Made by a program: the position numbers and the translations under genes. DNA of 64,000 bases from Trichopus zeylanicus subsp. travancoricus (Eukaryota > Streptophyta > Magnoliopsida > Dioscoreales > Dioscoreaceae), in assembly GCA_005019695.1 (NCBI GenBank), contig RXID01014318.1:228036-292035 (forward strand), in the 5' to 3' direction. The notes beneath the pieces were generated by a model that did not search any database, was not told the DNA's origin, and worked only from the letters and a program-made list of their open reading frames with translations. This document shows, piece by piece, positions 35,765 to 48,157 of the stretch (position 1 is the stretch's first letter; each line of letters opens with the position of its first letter).

Positions 35765-37640
35765 AGATAGGCAAATCTAAGCTGCTCCTGCTGTTCTTCT
35801 TCTTCTTCTTCTTCTTCTTTCTCCTGTGGTTCTCTTGCTGTCTGGAATTTTTCTTCTGGTGCTTGTTTGCCTGCTTCTGGTTTTTCTGGTGGCTGTGTTT
35901 GGCTAGTTGTTTGATGGGAGAGGTAAGTAATGGTTTTTTTTCTTTTTTTTTTTTGTTGTGATTGAATGAAATATATTGAGAGAGAGAGAGAGAGAGAAAA
36001 GTGTATGGTGCGGTAAAACTAGAAACTGAAAAGAATGTACATGTCAAAATGTTAAGGTATTTCCTTATATACTTTTAATTACTCTGTTTTGCATTAGTAC
36101 TATTTTGGAAAAGCTAAGTCGTTGGCTTGAGGTGGATGTCTGTAGCAGCCCTAGTTCTCTCATGAATTTGAGTAATTTGGCATCCCGAATCCCTAATTTC
36201 GAATCAAATGCCTTTGGCCAATTTGTTTGTCTTCCTCGAATCTCTTTCTCTCTCTCTCTCTCTTTCTCTCTCCTCTTTCATTTTCATTATTGCAAAAAAA
36301 ATGTATGAATGGAATGGAAAGTTGGGAGCCTACTTTTCAGGTGCAACAGCACATTTATATGTTTGAAATTCTCAGGCAGTGTCAAGTTTACTTTCTGGAA
36401 GCGAAACGCGTTGCCCTCCGCTCTGCCTCGTGTTCCGCCTCTTCATCTCGTCTCATCTCATCTCGCGGGGAAATTCTGCTTAAATTCATTTCTAGGGTTT
36501 TTATCTTTGTCACTTTGCCCCCATAAAGTTTGTGCTTTTTGCTGATGAACTGGATGTCGAGATCAATTTTGTCACTGACTCTTGAAAAGGAAAAAAATAT
36601 ATATATAAAAATAAAAGCTCACCTTCCTTGCTACATTCAACAAATAGAACTTTCTTTATCTTTATCAAATATAAATATAAAAAGAGCCATATGAGTTGCC
36701 TCGTCGTTGTATCTCTCTGAAGACAAGATCTGAAGCCATCCAATAATTTAAGAACATAAACCCCCGCAAAACGATGCTGTTTGAAAATCTTAAGAATGAC
36801 TTAATTCTCCGTCTTCTCTAGAACAAAAAGCATATAAACAGACAAGTTGTGTTTCTAAAGATGTTTTAATGTATGCTTATGATTTCAGTACAGGTCAACA
36901 TATACTTTCACATCATTCTTCAACATCGCCACAAGCAAAGCTCCAAACAAAATTCTTTCGTTAGCAACAACGCTTTCTTGTGAAATTAAAAGGACTTGTG
37001 CTCCTTACTCCCCATTTCAAACACCAAATTATGTATATAGAAGTACGGAAACAGATATATGGTCGGAAGGTAGGTGAACAATCAACCATATGTCCTTAGT
37101 TTATTCAGCAATGCATCATGATATGCGATAAATATAAGATAAAAATATCGATTTATTGTCTCCGTATTGATTAGAGAAATTACTTTTTGTGGCACGAATG
37201 AAGAGAGTGTAAATGGCTCAGTTTTATCCAAATTTTGCAAAATGGTCCATGATAAAACACAAGACTGGGATCATGAGAACGATGTGTTACAACATGCCAC
37301 CGGTACTTATTGTGGAGCTACATGGTAGGTGGTCCACATTACATGACACATCTACTCAATATTGAGAATAGATGGTTTGTTTTTCTACAATTTTGGATTA
37401 ATTTTTTTCTTAGAGTTCAGATGAGGATGAATGGTTAGATCTCTCATGTTTGAACAGATGTCCCCACTTCACATGCATCGATCCATAACAAGATTAGTAA
37501 CCACCTAAATTGCAACGCCATGGAAGCAAAGAAGAATATGGCTTTAAATGCTTTGGAGTTCCTTTAATCAAAATGTCCTTCTCTATCATATTTATGTCAA
37601 TGTTAGGTTCCATAGGTATTGTGCAATGAGGCCTTGGGTT
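35765..37640. other. Upstream region of the KANADI gene
   Basis: Begins with a CTT microsatellite (about 35796-35820) and a GA run (about 35978-35998), both probably in the leader or promoter. Frames at 36105-36743 have no support. A further CT-rich run lies at about 36241-36272. No gene found up to the transposon at 37652. Confidence 0.5.
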
Positions 37641-39299
37641 CCTTCCATTAAGAAAGTGTTTGAATACCACATAACTAACTTACGGAAGTGGTAAAAATAA
37701 TAAAAAAGATAAAAATAATGAGAGTAAAAAGTAATAGAAGTGTAAATTCAGTCGTTTGGATAATTTTTGATGTAGAATTGGAAAAAATAGGAGTTCTTAT
37801 TTCAATCGTTTGGATCTTTAAGTTCGAAATGGAAAATGTGACTTCGGTGTTTAAATAGGGTGATATGTGAAAGTGGAGAAGTGGTTTGATAGTTATATTA
37901 ATTAAAAATATAATATTTATTAATCAATAAAATTTATATAATTATAATTTTAAAAATTAATTATAATTATGGTAGTATTTAATTATATTACTTTTAATAA
38001 TTAGAATAATTAAAAATAAATAACAGTAAGATAATTAGAATAATAAAAATTATTAATATAATTAAGATAATACAAGTAATAAATAATTAACTAATTATAT
38101 TGACAATAATTAGGATAGTTAGAGTAATATAAAGTAATAGACTGATAATATTAAGTAAATATAATATGTGACAAATAAATTTAAAATTTTTTGATACTAA
38201 TACTATCATAATATTAATATTGTTGTAATATTATTTGACTAAAATAATTTGAGATTTTTTACAAGTATACTCCTACAAATTCAAGAGTACAATGGTAATT
38301 TTTTAAAATCTCCAACATGGTTAGTTTTTTAAAAACTCCAACTAGTTATTTTTAAAGTCTCTAATGACTATTTTTTTGAAAAACCTACTGAATATGTTTT
38401 TAAAGAGATCAACTGTCTTTTTTTGAATACTATAAAAAGAATATACATGTTAAAGAATAAATCAAAGAATAATGAGTTGGGATGTAAATTCAAGTTTTCA
38501 AATGTACATTCCAATGAAAATCAATCTGCTAAGAATTTGAACCTTTTCAGAATTTGAACTTTGGGTAAGCCCGATAGTAAAAAAGAGAGATTTTATTGAT
38601 ATATTTTGTAAAAGGTATGCTATTCATTTATGAATTCAATTATATTATATACAAAATTCACTCATTTATGTTCAATACTTTATGGATTTCTTAGCCTACT
38701 GATTGATGTCATTGTGATTATTATTAATGTATGGATGACTATCATCACTCGATTATTGATCTGAAGTATCAATAATGAAATCCTTTAAGGTGAGATAGAA
38801 GGCATGTTAATAACGCAAAGTAAAGTATTATTTCAAATAAAACTGGTGATTGTAGTATGCCTAGTACTTATAATGATTAATTTATTTCTGTAATGTGTTG
38901 TTATTTTTCAAATTAGTAATGAAGTTCTTCAATTTTTTTACAAATATCCTGTACAATTTTGATATAAGTTTTTTTGAAAATTAACATAAAAATTTGAGTA
39001 TTTTCTGAGATAACATTATAAGTAACATATACAAATTAAAAAGGCACACATTTGGCCATATAAATACAATAAGTTCTGATAGTATACATCATAATATATA
39101 AGTTACAATCTTTACATTCAAAGTAATAGTGATAAATATGTGGTATATTTTTAGGTAAGGATAGAAGCAAATATAAAAGTTCACAAAATTCCCAAATACC
39201 CACATATCAACCCATTTGCAAATACTCAAATAAAAAGCTCATAAACAACCAATCATAAGAATAGCTACAAAAAACATATCAGACGGCCAACAAAATACA

Positions 39300-40350
39300 G
39301 TACGAGAGACTTGGATCAAACTAGTCCAAGAAGCCAGTGAAAAACTAATGAAGGTAGTCTAGTCTAAGCTCCTGATCTATCTCCTTCATGAATGCTCTAT
39401 CTTTGGATTCCCGCTCATACAAGCACTTGTAAGCTCCATCAAGTAATGGAATGGAAAACTCTTCTCCCTGAAAATCTATTATCGTAGAGTATAAGTCATC
39501 TCTCTAGTTAGCAGGAGGCTCATTCTCCTTTAGTACATTAGCTACATTATTTATAACTATAACTAAAATTTTCTAAAAATCATCTTGAACTCCAGCCACA
39601 CGTTTAGAAGCCTTTTTGTCATGGAGAAACAAACTAGGCATAGGTTTATCATAGGACCATCGAAATAGAGGGATTTCACGGACTTTTACATTATTTGTAT
39701 TATCAATCAAAAACTTGGTCTAAGTCATGTTTGAATTCTCGGCATCTAGTGTGGCCAAACCGAGATTTTCAATATGAAATCTTTTAGAAATGGTTCAGGC
39801 CAAGGATCCAGTGGCCTGATCAACATCACAAATGATCATGAACTATTCCTAATTGCGGATTGGTACATTAATAACCGAGGTGGAGCTCCTGTGAGACTAT
39901 ACGATAGATTAAAAAAAATAAGAATCCGTTAAGCAATATAACCTTAAAAACTGAAATTGCAAATTCCTTACCAACGTATAATCAGCAAGCATCTCATTTG
40001 ACATAAGAACTATCTTTCTCTCATTATTCCGACCAACCTTGCTAGTTTTCTTCACCCTTTTTATCTTAGCATATGTATCTTTTAATACAAGATAATGGTT
40101 CTCCATGTATTGCATAGTAATCTTCTCATTGAAAGCCTCATCAACTGCTTGAGCACAAGGAACAAATGTACTTTTTTGAATGATTTATCTGCTTGCATAT
40201 AGTTATTTGATTAGCAGATCAGAGGCCATCTGGGATTAGTAGTAACTGGGAGTACCTTTATTACTCTTATCCTTCCTCTGACCCTTGGATATGGATTCAG
40301 GTGAAAACTCTAGTGGGAAATCACCCGCATCAGAAAAAAATGTGCTCCCC
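39300..40350 (-). pseudogene. Myb/SANT-like protein of the Harbinger element, decayed
   Basis: PIF/Harbinger elements carry a second gene for a Myb/SANT-like DNA-binding protein that helps the transposase. On the reverse strand, FNEKITMQYMENHYLVLKDT and YAKIKRVKKTSKVGRNNERK (about 40010-40135) follow the usual pattern of this domain, with its lysine-rich stretch and conserved spacing. Stops occur on both sides, for example near 40200-40240 and around 39550. It lies downstream of the transposase remains on the same strand. Confidence 0.55.
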
Positions 40351-40779
40351 TTTATCTGACCGTGCTATTTAATTGCCTTCAAGTAATGCAACATAGTTCA
40401 TTAGCATAAATAAAAAAAATGACATTATTGGATACTAAAATTAAAAAGTAAACAATAACAACTCGAAAGTTTTGCATGTGCTAATAGCAAGTCATTCATA
40501 ACACATATATATATAGGAAGCTTATATTTGGTCTAGTGTTTATATTTAGTCCACATTGCCTTTGCAATTGAGTCTTTTAACTAACTTTACTGCTATTGTA
40601 TTGACATTGTTCCTATTGAGTGGTTGGCAATGTCATAAGCTCAGATTCATCAAATTCTTCTTCTTCTCCATTTTTTACTCTCTCTTCTTATAATAGTTTA
40701 TTCATCAAATAATATGAAGGATGAAAGATCATGACATAGTTATTAACACACAATAAACCAAAACTATATCTATCTATAT

Positions 40780-42600
40780 TTACCATGGAAAGTGAAGGCC
40801 CAATTTTAGGATCTTAAAATGATGTTTCAACAATTCAAACACCCACTCGACTTTATTTCTTAATGAAGTATGTCGTAAATTGAAGAGCTCCTTAGCATTT
40901 TGATGAGTCCGACTTGTGTGTTCCTTTAAGTGATATCGAATACTTCTATATGAGAAAATAAATCTTCACATTATTGTATACTTTATATCGACCAAATAAT
41001 ATTTTCACAAATGAATGCCAATAATTAATCAGAAGTACATATGTCTTTGCATTACCAAGCTATAAAATTTTAATAAACCAAAACTTCAATCAAACAAAGA
41101 CCATCGGGTGATGGTCAAAAAATAGTATCTCTTAAGACTTTGAAATCATTTGCAAACTCCTTTCAACTAGCAAGGACGTATTAAAATTTTAAACCTACAT
41201 CAACAGAGCATAAGACATTATGTGTAATCCCCTTCCTTCTCTAAAATCGAGGTTGATCCTCAATGGGTACAGTTGCATTGATGTGAGTCCCATCAAAGAG
41301 TTCGATATAATCCTGAGAGAAGAAGACAAATAGTTACAATAAGCCAAACTAAGTGTAAAAAATATAAAATATTAATATTTTACCTTAAATCATGAGTAGT
41401 ATTTCGTTGAACCACTAATAAGAGGATGTATGGCCTTGATTGCTTGATAGACATTTATTTTTGATCACATTAATAGCCCTGAGTATTTTATTAAAATAAT
41501 AATTTACTGTCTCACCAGACCTATATAACTAGAGCATTATAGTTCTATTCTTAGTATTGTGTCCAATAATGTGCAGAAAAATAATCAACTGTTCCTCCAT
41601 TGTTACATATCAAGTATCATGGAGTAGAAGTCTCGCTCACATAATATTTGCGAGTTGTAAAAATACAGTGGATCCATCTCCGTGTGAGATCGACAATTCT
41701 TCTTACCACATACATTATATGATAAAAAAAACTATAGGTGTTGACACTAATGGGTAAGTGCCCTAACGATTTTGGATTTTTGATTCAATAGGTACCACAG
41801 TAATACCCCAAGTGCAACCAAAACAAATATTCCAATAGCTTAAACTTTTTACATATGAACACATCGATTTTCATCCATCTAATTTCACCAAATGCAAAGA
41901 ATGAAATAACAAAAATACAAAAAATAAAAAATCATAAAATATTTCAAAACATGTCTCAAACTCGAACAAAGATACAGAGGTATCTACAAATGGGAGAGTG
42001 AACATTACTACGGTAGTGTACAACACAGTCGAGCTTCTCTTTTATGAATATTAGCAACCACGTGAACATCCTACTCTAACAAGCTCAGAAATACCTTCAT
42101 TGTATGGTTGTATGCAAACGTTCCATCTAAATATAACAAAAATTGGGATTCATCATTGCTCTCAATTTCAGACCCATAAATATCCAATGGCATGATTGCA
42201 CATTATGTGTTATTCTAATATAGCTAATTGGTGTTTATCAAATCTTGATTTACTTCAAATATAACACTCAGTGCACGTGATAATATACGAAACCTGGCCA
42301 CGTCACGTCACCATAGCTAATTTAGAAATACAAAAATCTAGTTCAGCTCATGCACCCATAATAAAATTGAGTCGTCATCGATAATTATATTCATTAAAAC
42401 ATATCCAGCAAAAATGTAATTAGAACATTGACAAAATATAATCAATGATTCTTGTCTAGTGCCCTCGATGAAAGTAAAAACATGAGATGCATGACAAAAG
42501 GCTCAAGTACTCACAAGGAAGAGAAAGTATTTGCAGTTGTAATTACTTACCCTATAAAGAAAAAGAAATAAGATCACCTTTAGTTTGCTTCTTACATATC
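40780..42600 (-). pseudogene. Harbinger transposase (HARBI1-like DDE nuclease), decayed
   Basis: Reverse-strand fragments match the plant Harbinger transposase in order. YIELFDGTHINATVPIEDQP (about 41245-41310) carries the first catalytic aspartate motif. Then come a RKG...THNV stretch and LASxKEFANDFKVLRD (about 41120-41230), RSIRYHLKEHTS and ELFNLRHTSLRNKVEWVFEL (about 40810-40950). Several stops and at least one frameshift separate them, so no full protein can be made. The N-terminal part towards 42600 is poorly recognisable, so that limit is approximate. Confidence 0.7.
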
Positions 42601-44533
42601 GGCCATTCACTTGAAAATAATATTGAGGATCAGACAAATATTGACTAATTTGAGAGAAGTCTCTGTATCCCTATTATTTTCCCAAACAACCACAACTCAA
42701 GAGTCTCCAGCTGAGATGAAAAAAATCAACTGTAAAGTTCTCTCAAGACTCAATTTATAAGAAAATTAACAAGCAGAATAGGAAAATATCATATTAACAA
42801 TACCTAGTAGAAGACAAATTTTTGCATTGGCTAGAGTAAGAAGCTATGTAATTCAATAGTAGGTGGGACAATATACTTGAACATCAAATTGCTATTCCAT
42901 GTAGAAAAGTAAATGGTAAGTCATGACTTTCAACCACAACAATAATCTATCTAGCTTTTTCTTTGACAGGAGGTATTGTTATACTAAAATACTCGCACAA
43001 AATAAAATCTTTAGGTCCTGTTAAAGAAGATACAATGAATTTATAGAAAATAATCACATTCATCAATACTTGGTTCTAGTGATCTACATATTTTTGCAGT
43101 TGAAGTTAATCCAATTTCAAAGTAAGAATTATATGCTAAAATATACTTGAAATGGGTAATGAAAAGTTCAAAAAACTAATTGTTAGAGAAGAAAAATCCA
43201 TGTTCCAAATTTAACTTCAACTTCTTCAATTTCATTTTGATCATATTATTTTTTAGAATCTTTATAACTATTTAAAATATTTCTCAAATTTTAAGAATAA
43301 TTCAACAAGTGCAAATGTTAATCATAAGATTTTGAACCCTTAATATTGACATAAGCTTGATTTTCTCTCCTCATTTGTAAAGCTGACCTTGATTTTCTAC
43401 CTCTAAATCAAAATAAAATTAACATTTGAACCAGAATATTTGAATCTTTGTTCAAAGTTAATCAGCAAAAAAAGGAAAAACTGAAACCTAAACTATTTTG
43501 CATGCTTCCTAACTCAATACACAAATAAAATTTGCTCTTTTTTTACTGGCATTAAATTCAACCTCAAAAACATCTTTCATAAGAAACAGATATCTAGAGT
43601 GAGAGTAGATCACTCTCATACAAATTGAGCTTCTAGATAAAAGGAAGTCACCCTTCTTGCATTGCCTATTACAAAATTTGACTCATCAAACCATCAAACA
43701 GCATCAAATGAGTAATGTCATTGCACATAAATCAACAAGAAATAAAATCAATAAAATCACATGAATATATAGCAAAAAAAAACTCAAGAGACAAGAAGAT
43801 GTAGTGATTTTTCAGATTTGAACAGAAACGAATCAGAGAAAAAAGAAAATTTGTAAGAAAATAGAATGAGTCAAGATTGAGAGTGCAAGTTGAAGTGGAG
43901 AGCAGTCGATCATGGGAAGTGAGGCTAGAGTAGGAGGAGGAGGAGGAGGAGGAGGAGACGAAGGTTGATAGCGGTGGTGAATGGATTGGGATGGAGGCCG
44001 AGATTGGGGACCACAGGCTAGTCTAGGCTATCACAGGGACAGCGACTCCGATGAGTGTGAAGGCAGTGAAGCCGAGATAAGCTCTGAGCTCGAGCTCGGC
44101 CACTATGATGAGATTCAGTGAGAGAGGCGAGGGAGCGGGGCCAAATTGGGAATGATAGGCCGATGCAAGGACAGATTGGTCAACTACAGGACTAGAGACG
44201 GCAAGCACAGGAAAGGCAAGGATAGCAAAAGCTTGAGCAAGACTAGACACGAGAGGAAGAAACCCACGGTGAAAGTCCCAAAACTCCCACTTCATCTAGT
44301 GCGAAATGGAAGAAGAAAACCCAATGAGCCCCACTGCTTTCGAGCCAGAAGTACAACTTTGATATATTACCCCATGAAAGTTGTAGAAGTGGGATCTAGT
44401 TCATTTTAGTATCGGCTCGGAAGCAGCACTTTCATCATTTTTAAAAGTACTCTACATTCAAACAATGAAAGTGATGAAAGTAATCTTACTTCTGCCATTT
44501 CCAAAAATCAAGTGGCATTCAAATACTATCTAA

Positions 44534-46225
44534 TCCCACAATCAAAATGAAACTTCAAATTTTTTGGTAGAGCTTATTCCATTCTCCAAAAACACAGCAC
44601 ATCACATACCACGACATACTCCCCAAAGCCCTAGATTCCATGATACCATTACTGACATGATTTGCTAATTATGACATCAGCATGGGGATCCCCAAGAAAG
44701 GAAAAACACTAGATGTTGCAACGAGGAAGCTATGGGCTTAAACAAATCCTCTTAAGTCCACGCACTTCGGATTAATGGCACAACATTGGAATTCTTGCAT
44801 TGTGTTTGTGCTGTGGGGTGATATTGGTGCATTGTTTATTAGCGGTGGCGCTAAACACTAACAAGAGATCAACTAGGGACCTTTTGTCCTTCATGCAATG
44901 AAGGAGAGTTAATTAAAATTTGATTAATCAATGTCAACTTCTTACGGGGATTAGTTCTCGGGTTTTACTTATAAAGATTCAAGGAGGGGGATTGGAAGAA
45001 TGTGACTAACTTAGAAAAATTGGATGCCCCAATTAATGTGCTATTGTTCCCTAGACCATGTTTTTGATGAATCCCAGAAAAGAATTTCACAGTGTGGCTT
45101 TATCAAAATCAAAATAAGATTTTAGTGTCGGATTTATCTTGGCTTTGGAAGCTTCATCGTTAGTGTTATTTGTGTTTGTACTTTGACCATGACTCTGTTT
45201 CTTGACAATCCCGCATGTGCGGTGGGTTTGTTCTCATTGAATTGAATCAAAGATAGATTACAAGCATTGACTACTAGGCATAACAATTCTTTCTCCTTCT
45301 GCTTTTCCTCATTTTCTCACACGTTTTTTATTAAATATCTATGCGGTTTTTTCCTCCATAAAAAAATATGTTTATGTCATTGTATGGAACTATTGCATAT
45401 AACCTTTTGAAGCATGATCAGTGCTATAATTTTAGGTGGCAGAGAGCAAGTAACGGTGGGGGAATAATTTACCAAAATGTTTGAAAATAATTAAGGTGCC
45501 AGTGAAGATATAGAACCCTGGACGCTGTGGCCTTAAATGATTTTGTCTTCATTACAAGTGAGGACATTGTCTCAATTAATCTGAAAGAAAGTGATTTGAC
45601 TATTATTATCACCCAAGGGATAATGAGGTAAGAAATGGTCACCTTAAAACAGGAGCAAAAGAAAGTTATTTTGTTTTCTTTTATTGAAGAGTAAAATCAA
45701 AGAGCAGCTAAATGAATTTGGACCCAAGATCAAAGAAGAAGATTGCATGAAGCTCTAATGAGAGGGGTTGGGGCATTCATGCAACTCTTCTGATAATGCA
45801 TGGATGAGCATTGCTTGAAGTGCCAAGCTTGCAAAAAGATAGGAAATTTGACCGTCTTGCATGGAAATGTGGAGAATAATTTGGTGTTAGGGCCTAGGCC
45901 ATTGTGCTTTCCAAAGTTGCAACCTTATGGAGAACATAAAGTAAACGACATATTGGATCTCCTTTATTTGATGTCCAAGGGGACATGACAGGCTATCTCT
46001 GACCTCAATGCCGCAAATCTACAAAAGAAGCATGATTATAAGAAAATAGGATATAGAAGATTGAGGGATATAATCTTTTCATTAGAACCCTTATTTTTGG
46101 CTCGTGAGAGAGAATAAGTGCTTTAGCTTGTTTCATTCTCATTCCCTTGAGTTTGAGTATGATTCTTGGTCAAGGCTTTCATGGCTAATTTGCTATATCT
46201 GTCAAGCATCTATGTTCTAGGATTT
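44534..46225. other. Spacer with no recognised gene
   Basis: Moderately AT-rich DNA to the right of the Harbinger element. The 62-codon frame at 45800 has paired cysteines but no family match or flanking signals. Nothing else stands out. Confidence 0.4.
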
Positions 46226-46230
46226 ATGAC

Positions 46231-46783
46231 AACGTTTGGTTTGAAATGATTTCAATTATAGTTATATTAAATTTTAATGTAAGTAGTGATTTTAGTCATA
46301 TTAGCTAGTAGGCGATACATTCCTAGTGTTATTTTTGTGATTAGTCATACTAATTAGAAACTATTTGACTGTAAAATACTAATCACACTAGCCAATATGC
46401 TAGCTAGTCCCAAACTAAATGTACCCTATGAGTTCCTTTCTTTTTCTGTAGTTTAAACATAACTAGTTTATAAGCAAAAAACAAAAAACAAAAAAACAAA
46501 AAAACAAACATAACTAGTTGTCTAGCTCAATATAGTCAAAGGCACCCTCAATATAGTTTCATACTAGCTACTCACACTAGCTAGTTTTGTTATCATTTTG
46601 TAACCAAATGTCTACTAGCTAATATAACTAATTACTATAATTAATCTAAAAATAACACTAAAATATATTGCACTAGTCATGTTAACTCCAAACACCTATT
46701 AGTTAATATAATTAATTAGTATGATTAGAACTACTAATTATATTAAAATTTAATATGATTAGCTGAGATCATCCTAAACCTAA
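46231..46783. mobile_element. MITE with matching inverted ends
   Basis: The left end contains ggtttgaaatgatttcaatt and then tatattaaattttaat. The right end in reverse complement reads ggtttaggatgatctcagct and then catattaaattttaat. The interior has many actagctagt and ctaatataactaatta words in both orientations. About 550 bases, non-coding. No clear target duplication was seen. Confidence 0.6.
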
Positions 46784-46849
46784 GAATTTAGGATTTTAGG
46801 TTTAATCTTATCAAATTTTAAATCATTAGATTAATCTAGGGATTAGTAT

Positions 46850-46915
46850 ACCCTAAATTCTAAATCCTAAATCCTAAACTCTAAATCCTAAATTCTAAAC
46901 CCTAATCCTAATCTA
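46850..46915. repeat. Degenerate telomere-like repeat
   Basis: A run of about nine units varying around ccctaaa and cctaaat, close to the plant telomere repeat CCCTAAA but imperfect. Such short interstitial tracts are common near plant transposons and promoters. Confidence 0.5.
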
Positions 46916-46919
46916 TACT

Positions 46920-48150
46920 AATTCTTAAATAATATAATGATTTAAAACTTGATAGAATTAATGCTAAATCTTATCGATAGAATTTTATACTTATATATAT
47001 AGTTATATATATATATATATAACCTAGTTTTGATAAAAACTTGACCGATCTAAAGTCATATCAACTTTTGAGTTTTAGCTAAAACCTTGGATAACCTAAG
47101 ACATAAAAAACACTATTGACATGTTTTATATTTTTTAAAATATTAACAATATTCATGCTTTGTTGCTCAAAAACCAATCTTCACGTTTTATCTAAAAAAA
47201 GGGAAATCATTCTCAACATTTATTGAGACGATGATTTCATGTAATTTTTTGAATTTTAGAACGAAGCTTAGTGTGCTCTAATATGAAATTTTCTTGGCAA
47301 AGCATTGTGTTATGGTTGTTTGTTGTGAGGTTATTGTTTGTTTATCAACAGAAAATCTACTGCAAGCCCACGGGAAGAATGGGCACCCAAAAGATGGGTG
47401 AATAGGGTCCAGGCTGGAGGGCCATGGCATTGAGATCGAATTCAACATGGAGCCCTGGAGCCCAAGCGAAGCCACGACAACCAATTGGCTGGAGGTCCGT
47501 GGCGTTGAGATCAATACATACTGATGAACGAACTTAATGAACAGGCAAGTTAGGCTGGGCGGTCCCTTGCAAACAACAAAGCCATGGTGATCCCGTGAGT
47601 GTGAGGCAAACATGGTAATCTTCCCAATAGTAAATATCATGATCTTTCAAGAAAATTCGGACACTATACATCCAGTCCAGCAGCATTGACAAACAGCTCC
47701 CGTATTAAAATAACAATAGAATAAATGGAACAAGGATAAACAGCAAATGAACTCTCCAGTGTTTGCGGTGGAATTCGTACCACCTACGAAGAATTGATTA
47801 ACAAACGACTAACAGATATACAAATCAAATTGATTTGCAAGATCCCCTAAATAACAGCACCAAATAATAATGTGGAAAGAAAAAGCGAAATGGTTACATG
47901 AAATTTCCACGGCTGACACCCTCAAGAATCCAGTCGTGCCAGAGCCTCAATTGGAGACCTGCACAAAGAATTGAGTTACAGTTAAATCAGTCACACCACC
48001 AAGTCAGGCAACATCTATTATCTGCAGTTAGAGCCCCAGTCTGATAATTGTTGTTAGCTTCTGTGTCACGTTATGCCTTTAAAATGAATGACGGCCAGTT
48101 ATCTCCCCTTCACTATCTGGCATGAATTCTACACAGCTAGAAGAATAATA
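46920..48150. other. Spacer downstream of the JMJ gene
   Basis: Includes a TA-rich run at about 46995-47024. The 120-codon reverse frame at 47278-47640 has no domain and poor protein character. The last part is probably the 3' untranslated region of the JMJ gene. Confidence 0.45.
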
Positions 48151-48157
48151 GTCCTAC

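Larger units (their letters stand above)
37652..44530 (-). mobile_element. PIF/Harbinger DNA transposon, decayed
   Basis: Class II cut-and-paste element of about 6.9 kb. The left end reads GAAAGTGTTTGAATACCAC and the right end in reverse complement reads GATAGTATTTGAATGCCAC, 16 of 19 matching. Both are flanked by TAA (37649-37651 and 44531-44533), the three-base target duplication typical of this superfamily. The reverse strand carries remains of both usual genes, a DDE nuclease and a Myb/SANT-like protein, each interrupted by stops. The left 1.5 kb is non-coding and AT-rich. The right end has a GC-richer stretch with a GGA run at about 43937-43959. It probably cannot move on its own now. Confidence 0.8.

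Noticed and set aside
43937..44409. Separate gene in the GC-richer right part of the Harbinger element
   Set aside because: Overlapping frames on both strands beside a GGA microsatellite, inside the transposon limits, with no recognisable protein.
47278..47640. 120-codon reverse frame
   Set aside because: No domain, no splice context, and composition not unlike chance in this spacer.
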